From Bacteroides sp. An322 (GTDB lineage Bacteria; Bacteroidota; Bacteroidia; Bacteroidales; Bacteroidaceae): a DNA stretch of 64,000 nt. Made by a program: the position numbers and the translations under genes. Shown in pieces: positions 51,091 through 60,013 of the stretch. Numbering within the stretch: the first letter of the stretch is position 1; every line of letters begins with the position of its first letter. The notes under the pieces were generated by a model. The model did no database searches, had not been told where the DNA came from, and saw nothing but the letters and a program-made list of their open reading frames with translations. The stretch is taken from positions 1-64,000 of the forward strand of contig NZ_NFIN01000002.1 of the NCBI RefSeq assembly GCF_002161765.1. Direction: 5' to 3'.

Positions 51091-52899
51091 TTAATACAGT
51101 TTCCCTATCAGGTCGCTTCGTCCGATGCGCCTTAGCTCGCGGATGATGTTCTGACGCTCTTCGGGCTTGTACCAGAAGAAGAACATGCGCTGGGCAAGCT
51201 TCTCCTTTTGCGTCTTTGCCGAGAAAACGGGTTTCAGCGTGTAGGGATGTATGCCCGTGTACCATGCTTCCGTAGCTACGGTCATCGGGGTGGGGGTGAA
51301 GTCTTGCACCTGTTCCAAGTGGAAGTCCAGCCGCTTGGTGATGACCGCTAATTCCGCCATGTCCTCTTCGGTGCATCCGGGATGGCTGCTGATGAAGTAG
51401 GGGATGAGTTGCTGGCGCAGGTTCAGTTCGCGGTTCAGGCGGTCGAAGATGCGCTTGAAGGCATAGAACTGTTCGAACGAGGGCTTGCGCATCACTTCTA
51501 ATACCCGTGCGCTGGTGTGTTCGGGAGCCACTTTCAATCGTCCGCTCACGTGTTTCGTGATAAGCTCGCGGGTATATTCGGCGGTGCTCCGGTTCGTGGC
51601 AGGGTCTTTGCTTTCGTGCAAAAGCAGGTCGTAGCGCACGCCGCTTCCGATAAAGCTTTTCTTGATGCCCGGCAGGGCGTCTACGCTACGGTAGATGTCC
51701 AGCAAAGGGCGGTGGTCGGTGTTCAGGTTCGGGCAGATTTTCGGATGCACGCACGAGGGGCGTTTGCATTTGCGGCAGAGGCTTTCGTCTGTGCCGTGCA
51801 TGGCATACATGTTTGCCGAAGGCCCTCCCAAGTCGCTCAGATAGCCTTTGAAGTCGGGCATCTCGGTGATGGCTTTCACTTCTTTCAGGATGCTTTCCTT
51901 GCTCCGGCTCACGATGAACTTGCCTTGGTGTGCTGAAATGGTGCAGAAGGCGCATCCGCCGAAACATCCGCGGTGGATATTTACCGAGAACTTAATCATG
52001 TCGTACGCCGGGATGCGTTTTCCCTTGTATTTCGGGTGAGGCAGGCGCGTGTAGGGCAGGTCGAACGAGCGGTCCAGTTCGCCTTGCGTCATGGGCGGGT
52101 AAGGCGGGTTGACCACCACCGTTTGTCCGTCCGTCTCTTGCCAGATGCGTCGGGCTTCGTATTTGTTCGATTCTTCTTCGATGTGGCGGAAGTTTTGCGC
52201 TTGCTTGCGTTTGTCAGCAAGGCATTCTTCGTGCGAGAAGAGGCGCAGGTCGGTTTCCGCGGGCTGGAAATCCTTGCGGGGGACGAGGTATGCCGTTTGC
52301 GGGATGTCGGTCGGCACTTCGGGCGACGCTTCCATGCGCCGGCACAGTTCCGTGATGGGTTTCTCGCCCATGCCATATATCAGCAGGTCGGCTTTCGAGT
52401 CTATCAGGATAGACGGGCGCACCTTGTCTTGCCAATAATCGTAATGCGTCAGGCGGCGGAGCGAGGCTTCGATGCCTCCCAACACTACGGGCACATCGGG
52501 GTACAGTTCTTTCAGGATGCGCGTATAGACGATGCTGGGATATTCCGGGCGCATGTCGTGCCGTCCGTCGGGCGTATAGGCGTCTTCGCTCCGCAAGCGT
52601 TTGTTGGCGGTGTATTTGTTGACCATGCTGTCCATGCTTCCAGCCGTCACGCCGAAGAACAGGCGGGGCGTGCCTAATTTCTTGAAGTCGCGCAGGTCAT
52701 CGCGCCAGTTGGGCTGGGGGACGATGGCTACTTTCAGCCCTTCTGCTTCCAAGATGCGCCCGATTACGGCAGCTCCGAACGAGGGGTGGTCGATATAGGC
52801 ATCGCCGCTGAACAGAATAACGTCCGGCTGGTTCCAGCCTCTCAGTTCCATTTCTTTCTTGGTCGTGGGCAACCAGTCTGTCAGTTGATAGTTTCTCAC
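51091..52899 (-). CDS. YgiQ-family radical SAM protein
   Basis: 602 aa. N-terminal B12-binding-like region ('FSGDAYIDHPSFGAAVIGR'), radical SAM core with the Cx3Cx2C cluster motif 'CFGGCAFC' (about residues 316-323), 'VSRSKESILKEV', and a C-terminal region with 'KVAPEHTSARVLEVM' and 'FISSHPGCTEEDM'. A conserved orphan enzyme family; the reaction is not known to me. Stands alone between two AACGCAG repeats. Confidence 0.9.
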   Translation of the reverse strand: MRNYQLTDWLPTTKKEMELRGWNQPDVILFSGDAYIDHPSFGAAVIGRILEAEGLKVAIVPQPNWRDDLRDFKKLGTPRLFFGVTAGSMDSMVNKYTANKRLRSEDAYTPDGRHDMRPEYPSIVYTRILKELYPDVPVVLGGIEASLRRLTHYDYWQDKVRPSILIDSKADLLIYGMGEKPITELCRRMEASPEVPTDIPQTAYLVPRKDFQPAETDLRLFSHEECLADKRKQAQNFRHIEEESNKYEARRIWQETDGQTVVVNPPYPPMTQGELDRSFDLPYTRLPHPKYKGKRIPAYDMIKFSVNIHRGCFGGCAFCTISAHQGKFIVSRSKESILKEVKAITEMPDFKGYLSDLGGPSANMYAMHGTDESLCRKCKRPSCVHPKICPNLNTDHRPLLDIYRSVDALPGIKKSFIGSGVRYDLLLHESKDPATNRSTAEYTRELITKHVSGRLKVAPEHTSARVLEVMRKPSFEQFYAFKRIFDRLNRELNLRQQLIPYFISSHPGCTEEDMAELAVITKRLDFHLEQVQDFTPTPMTVATEAWYTGIHPYTLKPVFSAKTQKEKLAQRMFFFWYKPEERQNIIRELRRIGRSDLIGKLY

Positions 52900-52921
52900 T
52901 ATGCTTGTCGGTTTATAATTA

Positions 52922-53061
52922 AACGCAGAGACGCGAAAGCGCAGAGTTTTTTTATTTTTTAGAGAAAAGCAAAGATGCAGAGGTATACGTGACGAACCGC
53001 CAAAGCTCTGTATGTTTTTACTTTCTCTAAATGAATCTTTGCGTTTTTGCGCCTCTGCGTT
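52922..53061. repeat. AACGCAG inverted repeat, copy g
   Basis: Arms AACGCAGAGACGCGAAAGCG and CGTTTTTGCGCCTCTGCGTT; the loop includes GAGAAAAGCAAAGATGC and a roughly matching CTTTCTCTAA word. Between ygiQ and the hypothetical gene at 53072. Confidence 0.8.
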
Positions 53062-53071
53062 AGATTTAAAA

Positions 53072-53416
53072 TTAGTTCAACGGTTCGTTCAGCACGTTGG
53101 GGCTTAGGCTTCCTTCTTTCTCGCGCTCCCACTTGATGTAGAGCTGGATGAGGTTGAACAGCCCGATTGCCTTCATGTTGTTGTGGTAAATCACGTCGAT
53201 GCAGAGGTCGAGCAAGTCTTTGCTGTTCCCTTCCATCGAGGCGATAAGCGAGCGTACGTTCAGTCTCAGCTTGTCGAGCACCGATTCGTCTACGATTCCG
53301 TTGCTGTCTATCAGGTGCTGGAACAACGCGTATTTCTCGATGGTCTGCAAGTGCTCTTCCGATATTTCCAAAGTCCGTGTGCCGGACTGGTTCGCTTGTA
53401 TGGTATACATAATCAT
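53072..53416 (-). CDS. Conserved hypothetical protein
   Basis: About 114 aa (start Met at 53416 or 53410). Mostly helical, soluble, acidic to neutral: 'LEISEEHLQTIEKYALFQHL', 'VLDKLRLNVRSLIASMEGNS', 'LLDLCIDVIYHNNMKAIGL', 'FNLIQLYIKWEREKEG'. I do not recognise the family. The promoter box at 53443-53450 excludes the upstream in-frame Met at 53500. Confidence 0.65.
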   Translation of the reverse strand: MIMYTIQANQSGTRTLEISEEHLQTIEKYALFQHLIDSNGIVDESVLDKLRLNVRSLIASMEGNSKDLLDLCIDVIYHNNMKAIGLFNLIQLYIKWEREKEGSLSPNVLNEPLN

Positions 53417-53442
53417 TATTGTTTTAAAAGTTAATTGTAAAG

Positions 53443-53450
53443 CAAAGATA
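53443..53450 (-). promoter_or_regulatory. -7 box of the hypothetical gene
   Basis: TATCTTTG on the minus strand, 26-33 bp before the candidate starts. Confidence 0.55.
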
Positions 53451-53524
53451 ACCGTTTCTTTTGTATTCCGGGCATTTCTGTCCCGTTTTTTTCGCATCAC
53501 AAAGATACGTTTTCTTTTCCGTAC

Positions 53525-53862
53525 GGCAATGGATTTGGAACGGGTGAGCGTAAAAATCTGTTAACGAATAGGCGTTTTATTTACTTGTTGGTTCGCAATC
53601 TATTGTATATGTGTAAAATATAGATAAGTGCAAACGACAACTTTTTTCAGTGCCGATATCTATGCTATCAGTGAAGGTGTCTAAGAAAACCGATTTCACC
53701 TAACTGTAATCTGTAATATTGTAATGCTGTAACGGAGAATCTGCATATATATGCATGAATTATTCTGCCTAACTGGATGCGTGAAAGAAAATAGTTGCGC
53801 CGTGCTGCGCAACTATCTGTTTATGGTATTGCATAATTCAAAACTTTTTCGTACCTTCGTAG
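53525..53862 (+). repeat. Modular intergenic element, copy B
   Basis: Blocks matching copy A (4394-4912): 53525-53567, 53700-53716, 53742-53759, 53787-53812 and 53825-53854 (30/30 identical to 4876-4905). The hairpin block is longer here: ATAGTTGCGC and GCGCAACTAT pair over 10 bp around CGTGCT. The promoter box is decayed (TACCTTCG) and points into the 3' end of the Spy-like gene. No protein gene recognised between 53501 and 53888. Confidence 0.65.
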
Positions 53863-53888
53863 GCGTAAAGCAAAGGTTTCAGATTCTG

Positions 53889-54380
53889 TCATCGCACGAG
53901 CAAATGCGGGGGCAGAGGGGCATGTTGGAAGCATCGGTTGCCGGGAGCGCAATGAGCTTTGTGCGGCGCGTGGTGGAAACGTTTGGGATGCGGGGCGAAA
54001 ATCTTTTCTACTTGGCGCATAGTGAGTATTTTCTTGAACTTGGCGTAATAGGTTTCTTGCGTCTCGATGCGTTTCTTTTGGCATTCGAAACGGGTTTGCA
54101 TCCGCTTGTCCAGTTCTTCATCGCTCAGCTCGCTTTTGCGCGGGCGTTCGGCAGGAGCAGGACGGCATTCTGCCATTGCTTGCAGGTATTCCTTGTAGAG
54201 CGGAAGGAACTTGGCTGAGGTTTCATCGTCAAGCATCAGTTCCTTGTCCATTCGTGCGGCTTGGCGTTCGATGCGTTGTTCGGGTGTGGGTTGTTGTCTT
54301 TTCTGTTCAGGCTTTTGAGCGAAAAGTGTGGTGGTGCACATCAGGGCACCCATTGCGAGATATACATACATTGTTTTCAT
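53889..54380 (-). CDS. Spy/CpxP-like periplasmic protein
   Basis: 163 aa with a signal peptide ('MGALMCTTTLFAQ'), then a helical, charged region: 'RIERQAARMDKELMLDDETSAKFLPLYKEYLQAM', 'RMQTRFECQKKRIETQETYYAKFKKILTMRQVEKIF'. 'LTMRQ' corresponds to the LTxxQ motif of the Spy/CpxP chaperone and metal-stress family. The C-terminal tail is rich in His, Pro and Cys ('HPKRFHHAPHKAHC'), a possible metal-binding addition. In Bacteroidetes such genes often follow an ECF sigma gene; none is seen here. Confidence 0.75.
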   Translation of the reverse strand: MKTMYVYLAMGALMCTTTLFAQKPEQKRQQPTPEQRIERQAARMDKELMLDDETSAKFLPLYKEYLQAMAECRPAPAERPRKSELSDEELDKRMQTRFECQKKRIETQETYYAKFKKILTMRQVEKIFAPHPKRFHHAPHKAHCAPGNRCFQHAPLPPHLLVR

Positions 54381-54573
54381 GTTCCTTGAGTTTTTTAGTT
54401 ATTAATTCTTTTAAGTCCGCTCCCTTCGTTTCCGGTACCGGGTGAAAACGAACGAGCTGTTTCGCGCGTTTACTATTCAGACAAGCGATGAAGGCTACCG
54501 TTTAATCGGTTTAATATATTTTAGCGTAGAGGCATGCGAAGAAGAAAGAATTGATAGAAAAACGTCTTCTTTG

Positions 54574-56205
54574 TCAGAATTCAGCTTCTCTGCAGAGGGT
54601 GAGCCGCTTGCCGGTCACGGGATGGACGAACGTAAGCTGGGCGGCATGGAGGTAGAGGCGTCCGGCTTTCTTGCCATAAAGTTCATCGCCCGCAATGGGA
54701 CAATCCAGCCCGTCGGGGTGGGCGGCATGGACGCGTAGCTGGTGGGTGCGTCCGGTGAGGGGATAGAACGAGACGCGGGTCTTCCCCTCTTTCCGTTCGA
54801 GCACTTCGTAACGGGTCACGGCGGGTTTTCCGTGTTCGAAGTTCACCATTTGGCGCGGACGGTTGGCGTAGTCCGGGCAAAGGGGCAGGTCGATGATGCC
54901 TTCGTCTTGCTCTACCATGCCATCTAACAGGGCGGTGTAGCGTTTCCGTATCTCGCGGGTGGCGAACATCGCCTGCAACGCTTGATGTGTTTCCTTGGTC
55001 TTTGCCGCTAAGAGCAAACCCGATGTAGCCATGTCTAAGCGGTGGACGATGAGCGGACCGTCGGCTTCGGGATATTTTTCCTTCAGGCGGGTGTAAACGG
55101 AATCGGATGTGAGCTTGCCCGGTGCGGAGAGCATTCCGCATGGCTTGTTTACCACCACGATCCACTCGTCTTCGTAAACGGTTTCCAACTCACCGGTTTC
55201 CCGATGGGCTTTCTCTAACGGGTTGGGTTCCACTTCCAGTCCTGCTAACATGTGCCGCAAAATGGGTTCGCACTTGCTTTTGCATGAAGGATAGAAGTGC
55301 CCTTCGCGCCGGAGTTCTTCCTTCGGCGATTCTCCCACCCAGAACTCGCCCATTGCTAATGGATGAAGCCCGTGCAGGTAAGCGTATTGCAGGAGCTTGG
55401 GCAAGGCGCATTCGCCCGCTCCAGCGGGAGGGATGCCCTGCGGGGTGTCGCGGAAGATTTGGCACAGGTCTTTCGTTTCGCCTCGTGCGTTCAGCATCCG
55501 GAATTGGCGGAACAAGCGTTGCTGGAGTGCCGCCGAGCGGGTTTTCCGTTCGTGCTTCAGGGCTTGTATCTGGGTTTCGAAGGCGGAAAGGGAAGCCTTT
55601 CGTTCCTCTTCTTCTTGCCTTAGCTTTTTCTCCAGGCGTTTGTATTCGGCTTTTTGGAACTGGCTTTCTTTGATGAGCGCGGCTTCTTCTTCGGGCGAAA
55701 CTCCTTTCTTCCGCTTTTCTTCGCGCGAGCGTTTGGCTTGTTTCATTTCCTCCTTTGCCTTTGCCAATGCTTCCCGATGGGCTTGTGTGCCGGCTTGGTA
55801 AGCGTGTTGCAGGTGCAGGTAGGCTTCGTCTTTTTCCAGCGATTCGATGCGCCGGTTAATGGCGGATATTTCGCTTTCTTCTTGCTTGAAGAACCCGTCG
55901 GGACGCAAGAGGTCATATACCGGAGGCACGAACCCTCGGTGCAGGTTGCTTCCGGCAAGGTTTCCCGAGAAAGCCGCCAGATACCCCACGTTTCCTTCCG
56001 TGTCTCGTATCAGGAGCACGCCGAACATCTTCCCTTTGTGCAATTCTTCTTCCCATTTGGAGCGGGTGCGGAGATGTGCCTGCACCTCGTGTGCCGCTTC
56101 CTGCACCAACGGGTGAGGGGTGTAATGAAAAGGGAAAGTGAACGCCGGGGGCAAGGGAATGCCCTCGATAGAAGAAGCAAAACGGTGGATGTTGGGGTCG
56201 GACAT
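54574..56205 (-). CDS. RluA-family pseudouridine synthase with long N-terminal extension
   Basis: 543 aa. The C-terminal third (about 325-543) is a pseudouridine synthase of the RluA group, with 'VVNKPCGMLSAPG', the catalytic Asp in 'VHRLDMATSG' and 'PLTGRTHQLRVHAA'. The first 320 residues contain a globular part ('FGVLLIRDTEGNVGYLAAFSG'), a long coiled coil (about 115-210, 'AKEEMKQAKRSREEKRKK') and a Cys-containing 'FYPSCKSKCEPIL'. This long form is common in Bacteroidetes. Likely modifies rRNA or tRNA; site unknown. Start at 56205 (MSDPNIHRF), since the longer frame reads through a repeat. Confidence 0.88.
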   Translation of the reverse strand: MSDPNIHRFASSIEGIPLPPAFTFPFHYTPHPLVQEAAHEVQAHLRTRSKWEEELHKGKMFGVLLIRDTEGNVGYLAAFSGNLAGSNLHRGFVPPVYDLLRPDGFFKQEESEISAINRRIESLEKDEAYLHLQHAYQAGTQAHREALAKAKEEMKQAKRSREEKRKKGVSPEEEAALIKESQFQKAEYKRLEKKLRQEEEERKASLSAFETQIQALKHERKTRSAALQQRLFRQFRMLNARGETKDLCQIFRDTPQGIPPAGAGECALPKLLQYAYLHGLHPLAMGEFWVGESPKEELRREGHFYPSCKSKCEPILRHMLAGLEVEPNPLEKAHRETGELETVYEDEWIVVVNKPCGMLSAPGKLTSDSVYTRLKEKYPEADGPLIVHRLDMATSGLLLAAKTKETHQALQAMFATREIRKRYTALLDGMVEQDEGIIDLPLCPDYANRPRQMVNFEHGKPAVTRYEVLERKEGKTRVSFYPLTGRTHQLRVHAAHPDGLDCPIAGDELYGKKAGRLYLHAAQLTFVHPVTGKRLTLCREAEF

Positions 56206-56230
56206 AAGTATAGAATTTATTTTTGAATCG

Positions 56231-56303
56231 AACGCAGAGACGCAAAAGCGCAAAGTTTGTATTTTCTCAAAATATATTCTTTGCGTCTTTGCGTCTCTGC
56301 GTT
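56231..56303. repeat. AACGCAG inverted repeat, copy h
   Basis: Compact copy: AACGCAGAGACGCAAAAGCG and CGTCTTTGCGTCTCTGCGTT with a 30-nt AT-rich loop, between the pseudouridine synthase and ispE genes. Confidence 0.85.
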
Positions 56304-56321
56304 TAATATAAAGCATCGTAA

Positions 56322-57146
56322 TCAAATCATTTCCCGTTGGCGGCAGAAATATCCGCTGAAGATAGCGTCGATGTTCTCTATCCGTTCGCGGAAGATGCCG
56401 TAGACGGCTGAGCCTGACCCCGTCATTGAGGCATATACGGCTCCCAAGTCGTACATCTTGTCCTTGATAGCGGCTATATCGGGATAAAGGGCGAACACCG
56501 ATTCTTCGAAATCGTTTTTCAGTTCGTCTTTCCACGTCTCTACGGGCTGGCGGATGATTTCTTTTACCGATTTTTCCGGATAGTGCGGCTTGATGCGGCT
56601 ATAGGCTTCGTTGGTCGAAATTGCGTTTTGCGGTTTCACCAATACCAGCCGGTAATCGGAAAGCGAGCAGGTGATTGGCTCGAAGATGTTTCCGATGCCC
56701 GTGGCGAAGACGGGCTGGTTGCGCACGAAGAAAGCGCAATCGGCTCCGATGCGTGCGGCGTATTCTTCCATTTCCTGCACGGTCAGCCCGATTTGGAATT
56801 TCTCGTTCAATAGCTTAAGCATGAAAGCCCCGTCGGCTGAACCTCCTCCCAGCCCGGCTCCGGTAGGGATGTGCTTGTACAGGTGGATGTCGATAGGGGG
56901 CAATTGGTATTTCTCGCGAAGCAAGAGATAGGCTTTTACTACGAGGTTGTCTTCGGGTGCTCCGTCAAGGAGGGTGCCTTTCACGTGCAGGCGGTAAGGT
57001 TCTGTTCCGTTCTCCAGCCGGTTTACTTCAAGCGCGTCTTGCAGGTTAATCGGATAAAAGACGGTTTCGATGTTGTGGTATCCGTCGGCACGTTTTTCTA
57101 CTACGTTGAGTCCCAAGTTTATCTTGGCGTTAGGGAATGTTATCAT
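56322..57146 (-). CDS. ispE: 4-diphosphocytidyl-2-C-methyl-D-erythritol kinase
   Basis: 274-aa GHMP kinase of the MEP isoprenoid pathway. '[26 protein letters not shown]' at the N-terminus, the glycine-rich ATP loop '[17 protein letters not shown]' (about 92-108) and the C-terminal '[14 protein letters not shown]'. Start at 57146, set by the promoter box 57173-57180; longer in-frame starts run into the AACGCAG repeat. Confidence 0.95.
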   Translation of the reverse strand: MITFPNAKINLGLNVVEKRADGYHNIETVFYPINLQDALEVNRLENGTEPYRLHVKGTLLDGAPEDNLVVKAYLLLREKYQLPPIDIHLYKHIPTGAGLGGGSADGAFMLKLLNEKFQIGLTVQEMEEYAARIGADCAFFVRNQPVFATGIGNIFEPITCSLSDYRLVLVKPQNAISTNEAYSRIKPHYPEKSVKEIIRQPVETWKDELKNDFEESVFALYPDIAAIKDKMYDLGAVYASMTGSGSAVYGIFRERIENIDAIFSGYFCRQREMI

Positions 57147-57172
57147 GGCAATGTTTGTTTTTAATGTTTTGC

Positions 57173-57180
57173 CAAAGATA
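57173..57180 (-). promoter_or_regulatory. -7 box of ispE
   Basis: TATCTTTG on the minus strand, directly downstream of the AACGCAG repeat copy i in transcription direction. Confidence 0.55.
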
Positions 57181-57191
57181 GGATAAAAATC

Positions 57192-57296
57192 AACGCAGAG
57201 GCGCAAAAACGCGGAGTTTTTATTTTTTCTATTGGCACTTCGTGTGTCTTTGCCTTCTCTGAAATAAAAAACTTTGCGCTTTTGCGTCTCTGCGTT
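57192..57296. repeat. AACGCAG inverted repeat, copy i
   Basis: Arms AACGCAGAGGCGCAAAAACG and GCGCTTTTGCGTCTCTGCGTT; abuts the GH3 stop (57306) on one side and the ispE promoter on the other. Confidence 0.85.
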
Positions 57297-57305
57297 AATG
57301 AAAAT

Positions 57306-59654
57306 TTACCGGTTCGGTGTGTCCCACACCTTGGTTTGCGTGCATTGCAGGTCAATCCATTGGTCTCCGCACTTCACTTTGAAATCGCCTTTCTCCAAGG
57401 TCCATTGCCCGTAATAGTTGACGAAAGCCAAGTCGCTTCCTTTCAATGTCATCGTTACGGTCTTGGTTTCGCCCGGATTGAGGGAAATCTTTTCGAAGTT
57501 GCGCAGGCGGATGTTGTCGGGGGTGCTGCTTGCCACGAGGTCTTTCGAGTAGAGCAGTACGCTTTCCTTGCCCGCCATGCTTCCCGTGTTGGTCACGTCT
57601 ACGCTGAAGGTCAGCACGTCATCGGCGGTGAATTGAGGCTTGTCCACCTTCAGGTTGCTATACTTATAGGTGGTGTAGCTCAGTCCGAAGCCGAAGGGCC
57701 ATTGGATGTCCATCACCGAATCGTAATTGTAGTTTCCGCCCATTTGCCCGATGTTCTCGCACGGCTTGTAGTCGTAAGTGGCGAGGGCATTGATGTGCTT
57801 CGGATAGGTGTAGGGCATCTTCGCGCTGAAGTTGGCATCTCCGGCAAGGAGGTTCGCCAAGGCATCTCCTCCGTAATTGCCCGGAAGCATGATGTTTACT
57901 ACGGCTTTAGCGAGCGGCTCGATGTCTTTGATGAGGCGCGGGCGTCCTTCGTTCAGAATCAGGATAATGGGTTTACCGGTCTTAGCCAATGCCTTTACCA
58001 AGTTTTGTTGGTTTGCGGAGAGGTTCAGGTCGGTCAGGTTTCCCGGAGTCTCGCAATACGAGTTCTCCCCGATGCAGGCGATGATGACATCGGCATTTCG
58101 TGCGGCTTCTACCGATTTTTCTATCTCCGGCGTGTTCTCTTCCCACCAGTTATCGTTCTTATAAGGAGCGTAAGTTACGCCCGGCTCGTAAATGATGTTT
58201 TCCTTGCCGAACTTGTTACAAAGGGCTTCGTAAATGGTGTTGTATGCTTGGGCACATTCATCGGCACGGTGTCCTTGCCAGCTATACGACCAGCCTCCGT
58301 TCAGGCACCGCATGGAGTTGGCGTTGGGTCCTGTTAAGAGAATCTTCTTGCCTTTGACGAGCGGAAGGATGCCTCCTTCGTTCTTGAGCAATACTTCCGA
58401 TTCTTCGGCGGCTTGGAGAGCCACTTGTGCGAACTCTTCCGAGCCGAACTTCGGATAGTCTTCGGTGCTCCAGTAGGGCTTGTCGAAGAGTCCGAGGCGG
58501 TATTTCAGGCGCAACACACGTGCCACGGCATCATCGATGCGGCTCATGGGCACTTCGCCTTCCTCTACTAATTCTTTCAGGTAATCGCAGAAGCTCACTT
58601 CGTAAGGCACCATTGACATGTCGATGCCGGCATTGATAGCTATCTTGATAGCTTCTTTCTTGGTAGCCGCAATGTGGTCGCGTGTGCAGAGGTTATTGAT
58701 GTCCGCCCAGTCGGTCACAATCATTCCGTCCCAGTTCAGGTCTTCTTTCAACCATTTGGTCAGGTATTCTTTGTTGGCATGGAAAGGCATGCCGTTGTCC
58801 ACGCCCGAATTGACCATTACGCTCAATGCCCCTTGGCGGACGGCTTCGAGGTAAGGTGCAAAGTGCTTTTCGCGCATATCGCTCCGTGAGATAGAAGAAG
58901 GCGTGCGGTCCTTGCCCGATACGGGGACGCCATAGCCCATGTAGTGCTTCATACATGCCGCTACATGATTCGGTCCGATGTGGTTCGGGTCTTCGCCTTG
59001 AAAACCTATGACCGATGCTTTTCCCATTTCTGCGTTCACGTAGCAATCTTCCCCGTAGTTCTCCCACATACGCGACCAGCGCGGGTCTCGTCCGAGGTCT
59101 ACCACCGGAGCATACGTCCAAGGGATGCATCCCGCCTTGGTCTCGTATGCCGAGATTTCGGCTTCACGCTTCACCAAGTCACGGTTGAAGGATGCGCCCA
59201 TATTCACGCCTTGCGGGAAGAATGTGCCTCCGAGGGTATAGGTAGTTCCGTGTATTTGGTCTACGCCATAAATACAAGGTATGCCGATTTCCTTCATCGA
59301 AAGCTCTTGGATTTGCTTAATAGCCTCCGCCCATTTTTCTTTCGGTTGGGCGATGCTTAAAGGCACGTTCAGGAGTGAGCCTACTTTGTATTTCCCGATA
59401 ACGGTATCCAGCTTGGCTTTATCCAAAACGAACCCATGTTTCATACTTGCTTCGAAGTCGGTCACTACATCAATGGTGATTTCACACATCTGACCTATCT
59501 TTTCTTCAAGGGTCATCTTCTGAAGCCATTCTTGGATGTTGGCTTCGATGACCGGGTCGGAAGGTATGGCAGGAGGCACGTTTTGTGCTCCTGCGCTCAA
59601 ACAAGCTCCTGCACAAAATACAGAAGCCAATGCGAGTTTAGAAATGTTTTTCAT
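57306..59654 (-). CDS. GH3 beta-glycosidase (BglX-like)
   Basis: 782 aa, exported ('[18 protein letters not shown]'). Typical periplasmic GH3 layout: (beta/alpha)8 domain with '[25 protein letters not shown]' and the nucleophile Asp in '[13 protein letters not shown]', an alpha/beta sandwich ('[15 protein letters not shown]'), and a fibronectin-III-like end ('[19 protein letters not shown]'). Removes terminal beta-glucose (or beta-xylose) from oligosaccharides. Start at 59654 behind the promoter box 59684-59691. Near the SGNH-GH95 gene and divergent SusC, it probably serves the second PUL. Confidence 0.93.
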   Translation of the reverse strand: MKNISKLALASVFCAGACLSAGAQNVPPAIPSDPVIEANIQEWLQKMTLEEKIGQMCEITIDVVTDFEASMKHGFVLDKAKLDTVIGKYKVGSLLNVPLSIAQPKEKWAEAIKQIQELSMKEIGIPCIYGVDQIHGTTYTLGGTFFPQGVNMGASFNRDLVKREAEISAYETKAGCIPWTYAPVVDLGRDPRWSRMWENYGEDCYVNAEMGKASVIGFQGEDPNHIGPNHVAACMKHYMGYGVPVSGKDRTPSSISRSDMREKHFAPYLEAVRQGALSVMVNSGVDNGMPFHANKEYLTKWLKEDLNWDGMIVTDWADINNLCTRDHIAATKKEAIKIAINAGIDMSMVPYEVSFCDYLKELVEEGEVPMSRIDDAVARVLRLKYRLGLFDKPYWSTEDYPKFGSEEFAQVALQAAEESEVLLKNEGGILPLVKGKKILLTGPNANSMRCLNGGWSYSWQGHRADECAQAYNTIYEALCNKFGKENIIYEPGVTYAPYKNDNWWEENTPEIEKSVEAARNADVIIACIGENSYCETPGNLTDLNLSANQQNLVKALAKTGKPIILILNEGRPRLIKDIEPLAKAVVNIMLPGNYGGDALANLLAGDANFSAKMPYTYPKHINALATYDYKPCENIGQMGGNYNYDSVMDIQWPFGFGLSYTTYKYSNLKVDKPQFTADDVLTFSVDVTNTGSMAGKESVLLYSKDLVASSTPDNIRLRNFEKISLNPGETKTVTMTLKGSDLAFVNYYGQWTLEKGDFKVKCGDQWIDLQCTQTKVWDTPNR

Positions 59655-59683
59655 GAACACTGAATTTATTAAGTTATGTATTA

Positions 59684-59691
59684 CAAAAATA
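59684..59691 (-). promoter_or_regulatory. -7 box of the GH3 gene
   Basis: TATTTTTG on the minus strand, 30 bp before the GH3 start; separates GH3 transcription from the GH95 fusion gene upstream. Confidence 0.5.
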
Positions 59692-59908
59692 AGCGTTTCC
59701 TTTGATATATGCTGATACTTTTTTATCAAAATCCCGTATTCTTATCGTTGGAACCGGAATCGTACTTTCTCTGCAAAGATAGTTTTTTGAATATAAATAC
59801 AAATGCTTTTTGATGCTAAGGTGGGCAGAGGTTACAAAAGGATACCTATTTGAAAACATTTCATACGCCCGCATGATAAAATGGATGTCCGCATTTGTCA
59901 AATACCTG

Positions 59909-59984
59909 TAGGGGCAGGGTTTGCCTGCCCGAATGCATCACAAATAGAGCGGTGATGTCTTCGGGCGGGCAAACCCCGCCCCTA
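59909..59984. repeat. TAGGGGC inverted repeat, copy 2
   Basis: TAGGGGCAGGGTTTGCC with GGGCAAACCCCGCCCCTA, loop with GAATGCATCA...TGATGTCTTCG. Same outer TAGGGGC and same left flank (ACCTG) as the copy at 711-786, but different inner arms that stay self-complementary. The rest of 59730-60013 shows no gene. Confidence 0.75.
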
Positions 59985-60013
59985 CGGTTAAATGAACTAT
60001 AATAGAAAAAACT

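Noticed and set aside
53751-54218. Plus-strand reading frame of 155 codons opposite the Spy-like gene
   Set aside because: It is antisense to a gene with a proper signal peptide and LTxxQ-type motif and has no recognisable features.
56206-56535. 110-codon N-terminal extension of the pseudouridine synthase
   Set aside because: It reads through the AACGCAG inverted repeat and the end of ispE on the same strand in another frame; the family-like sequence starts at 56205.
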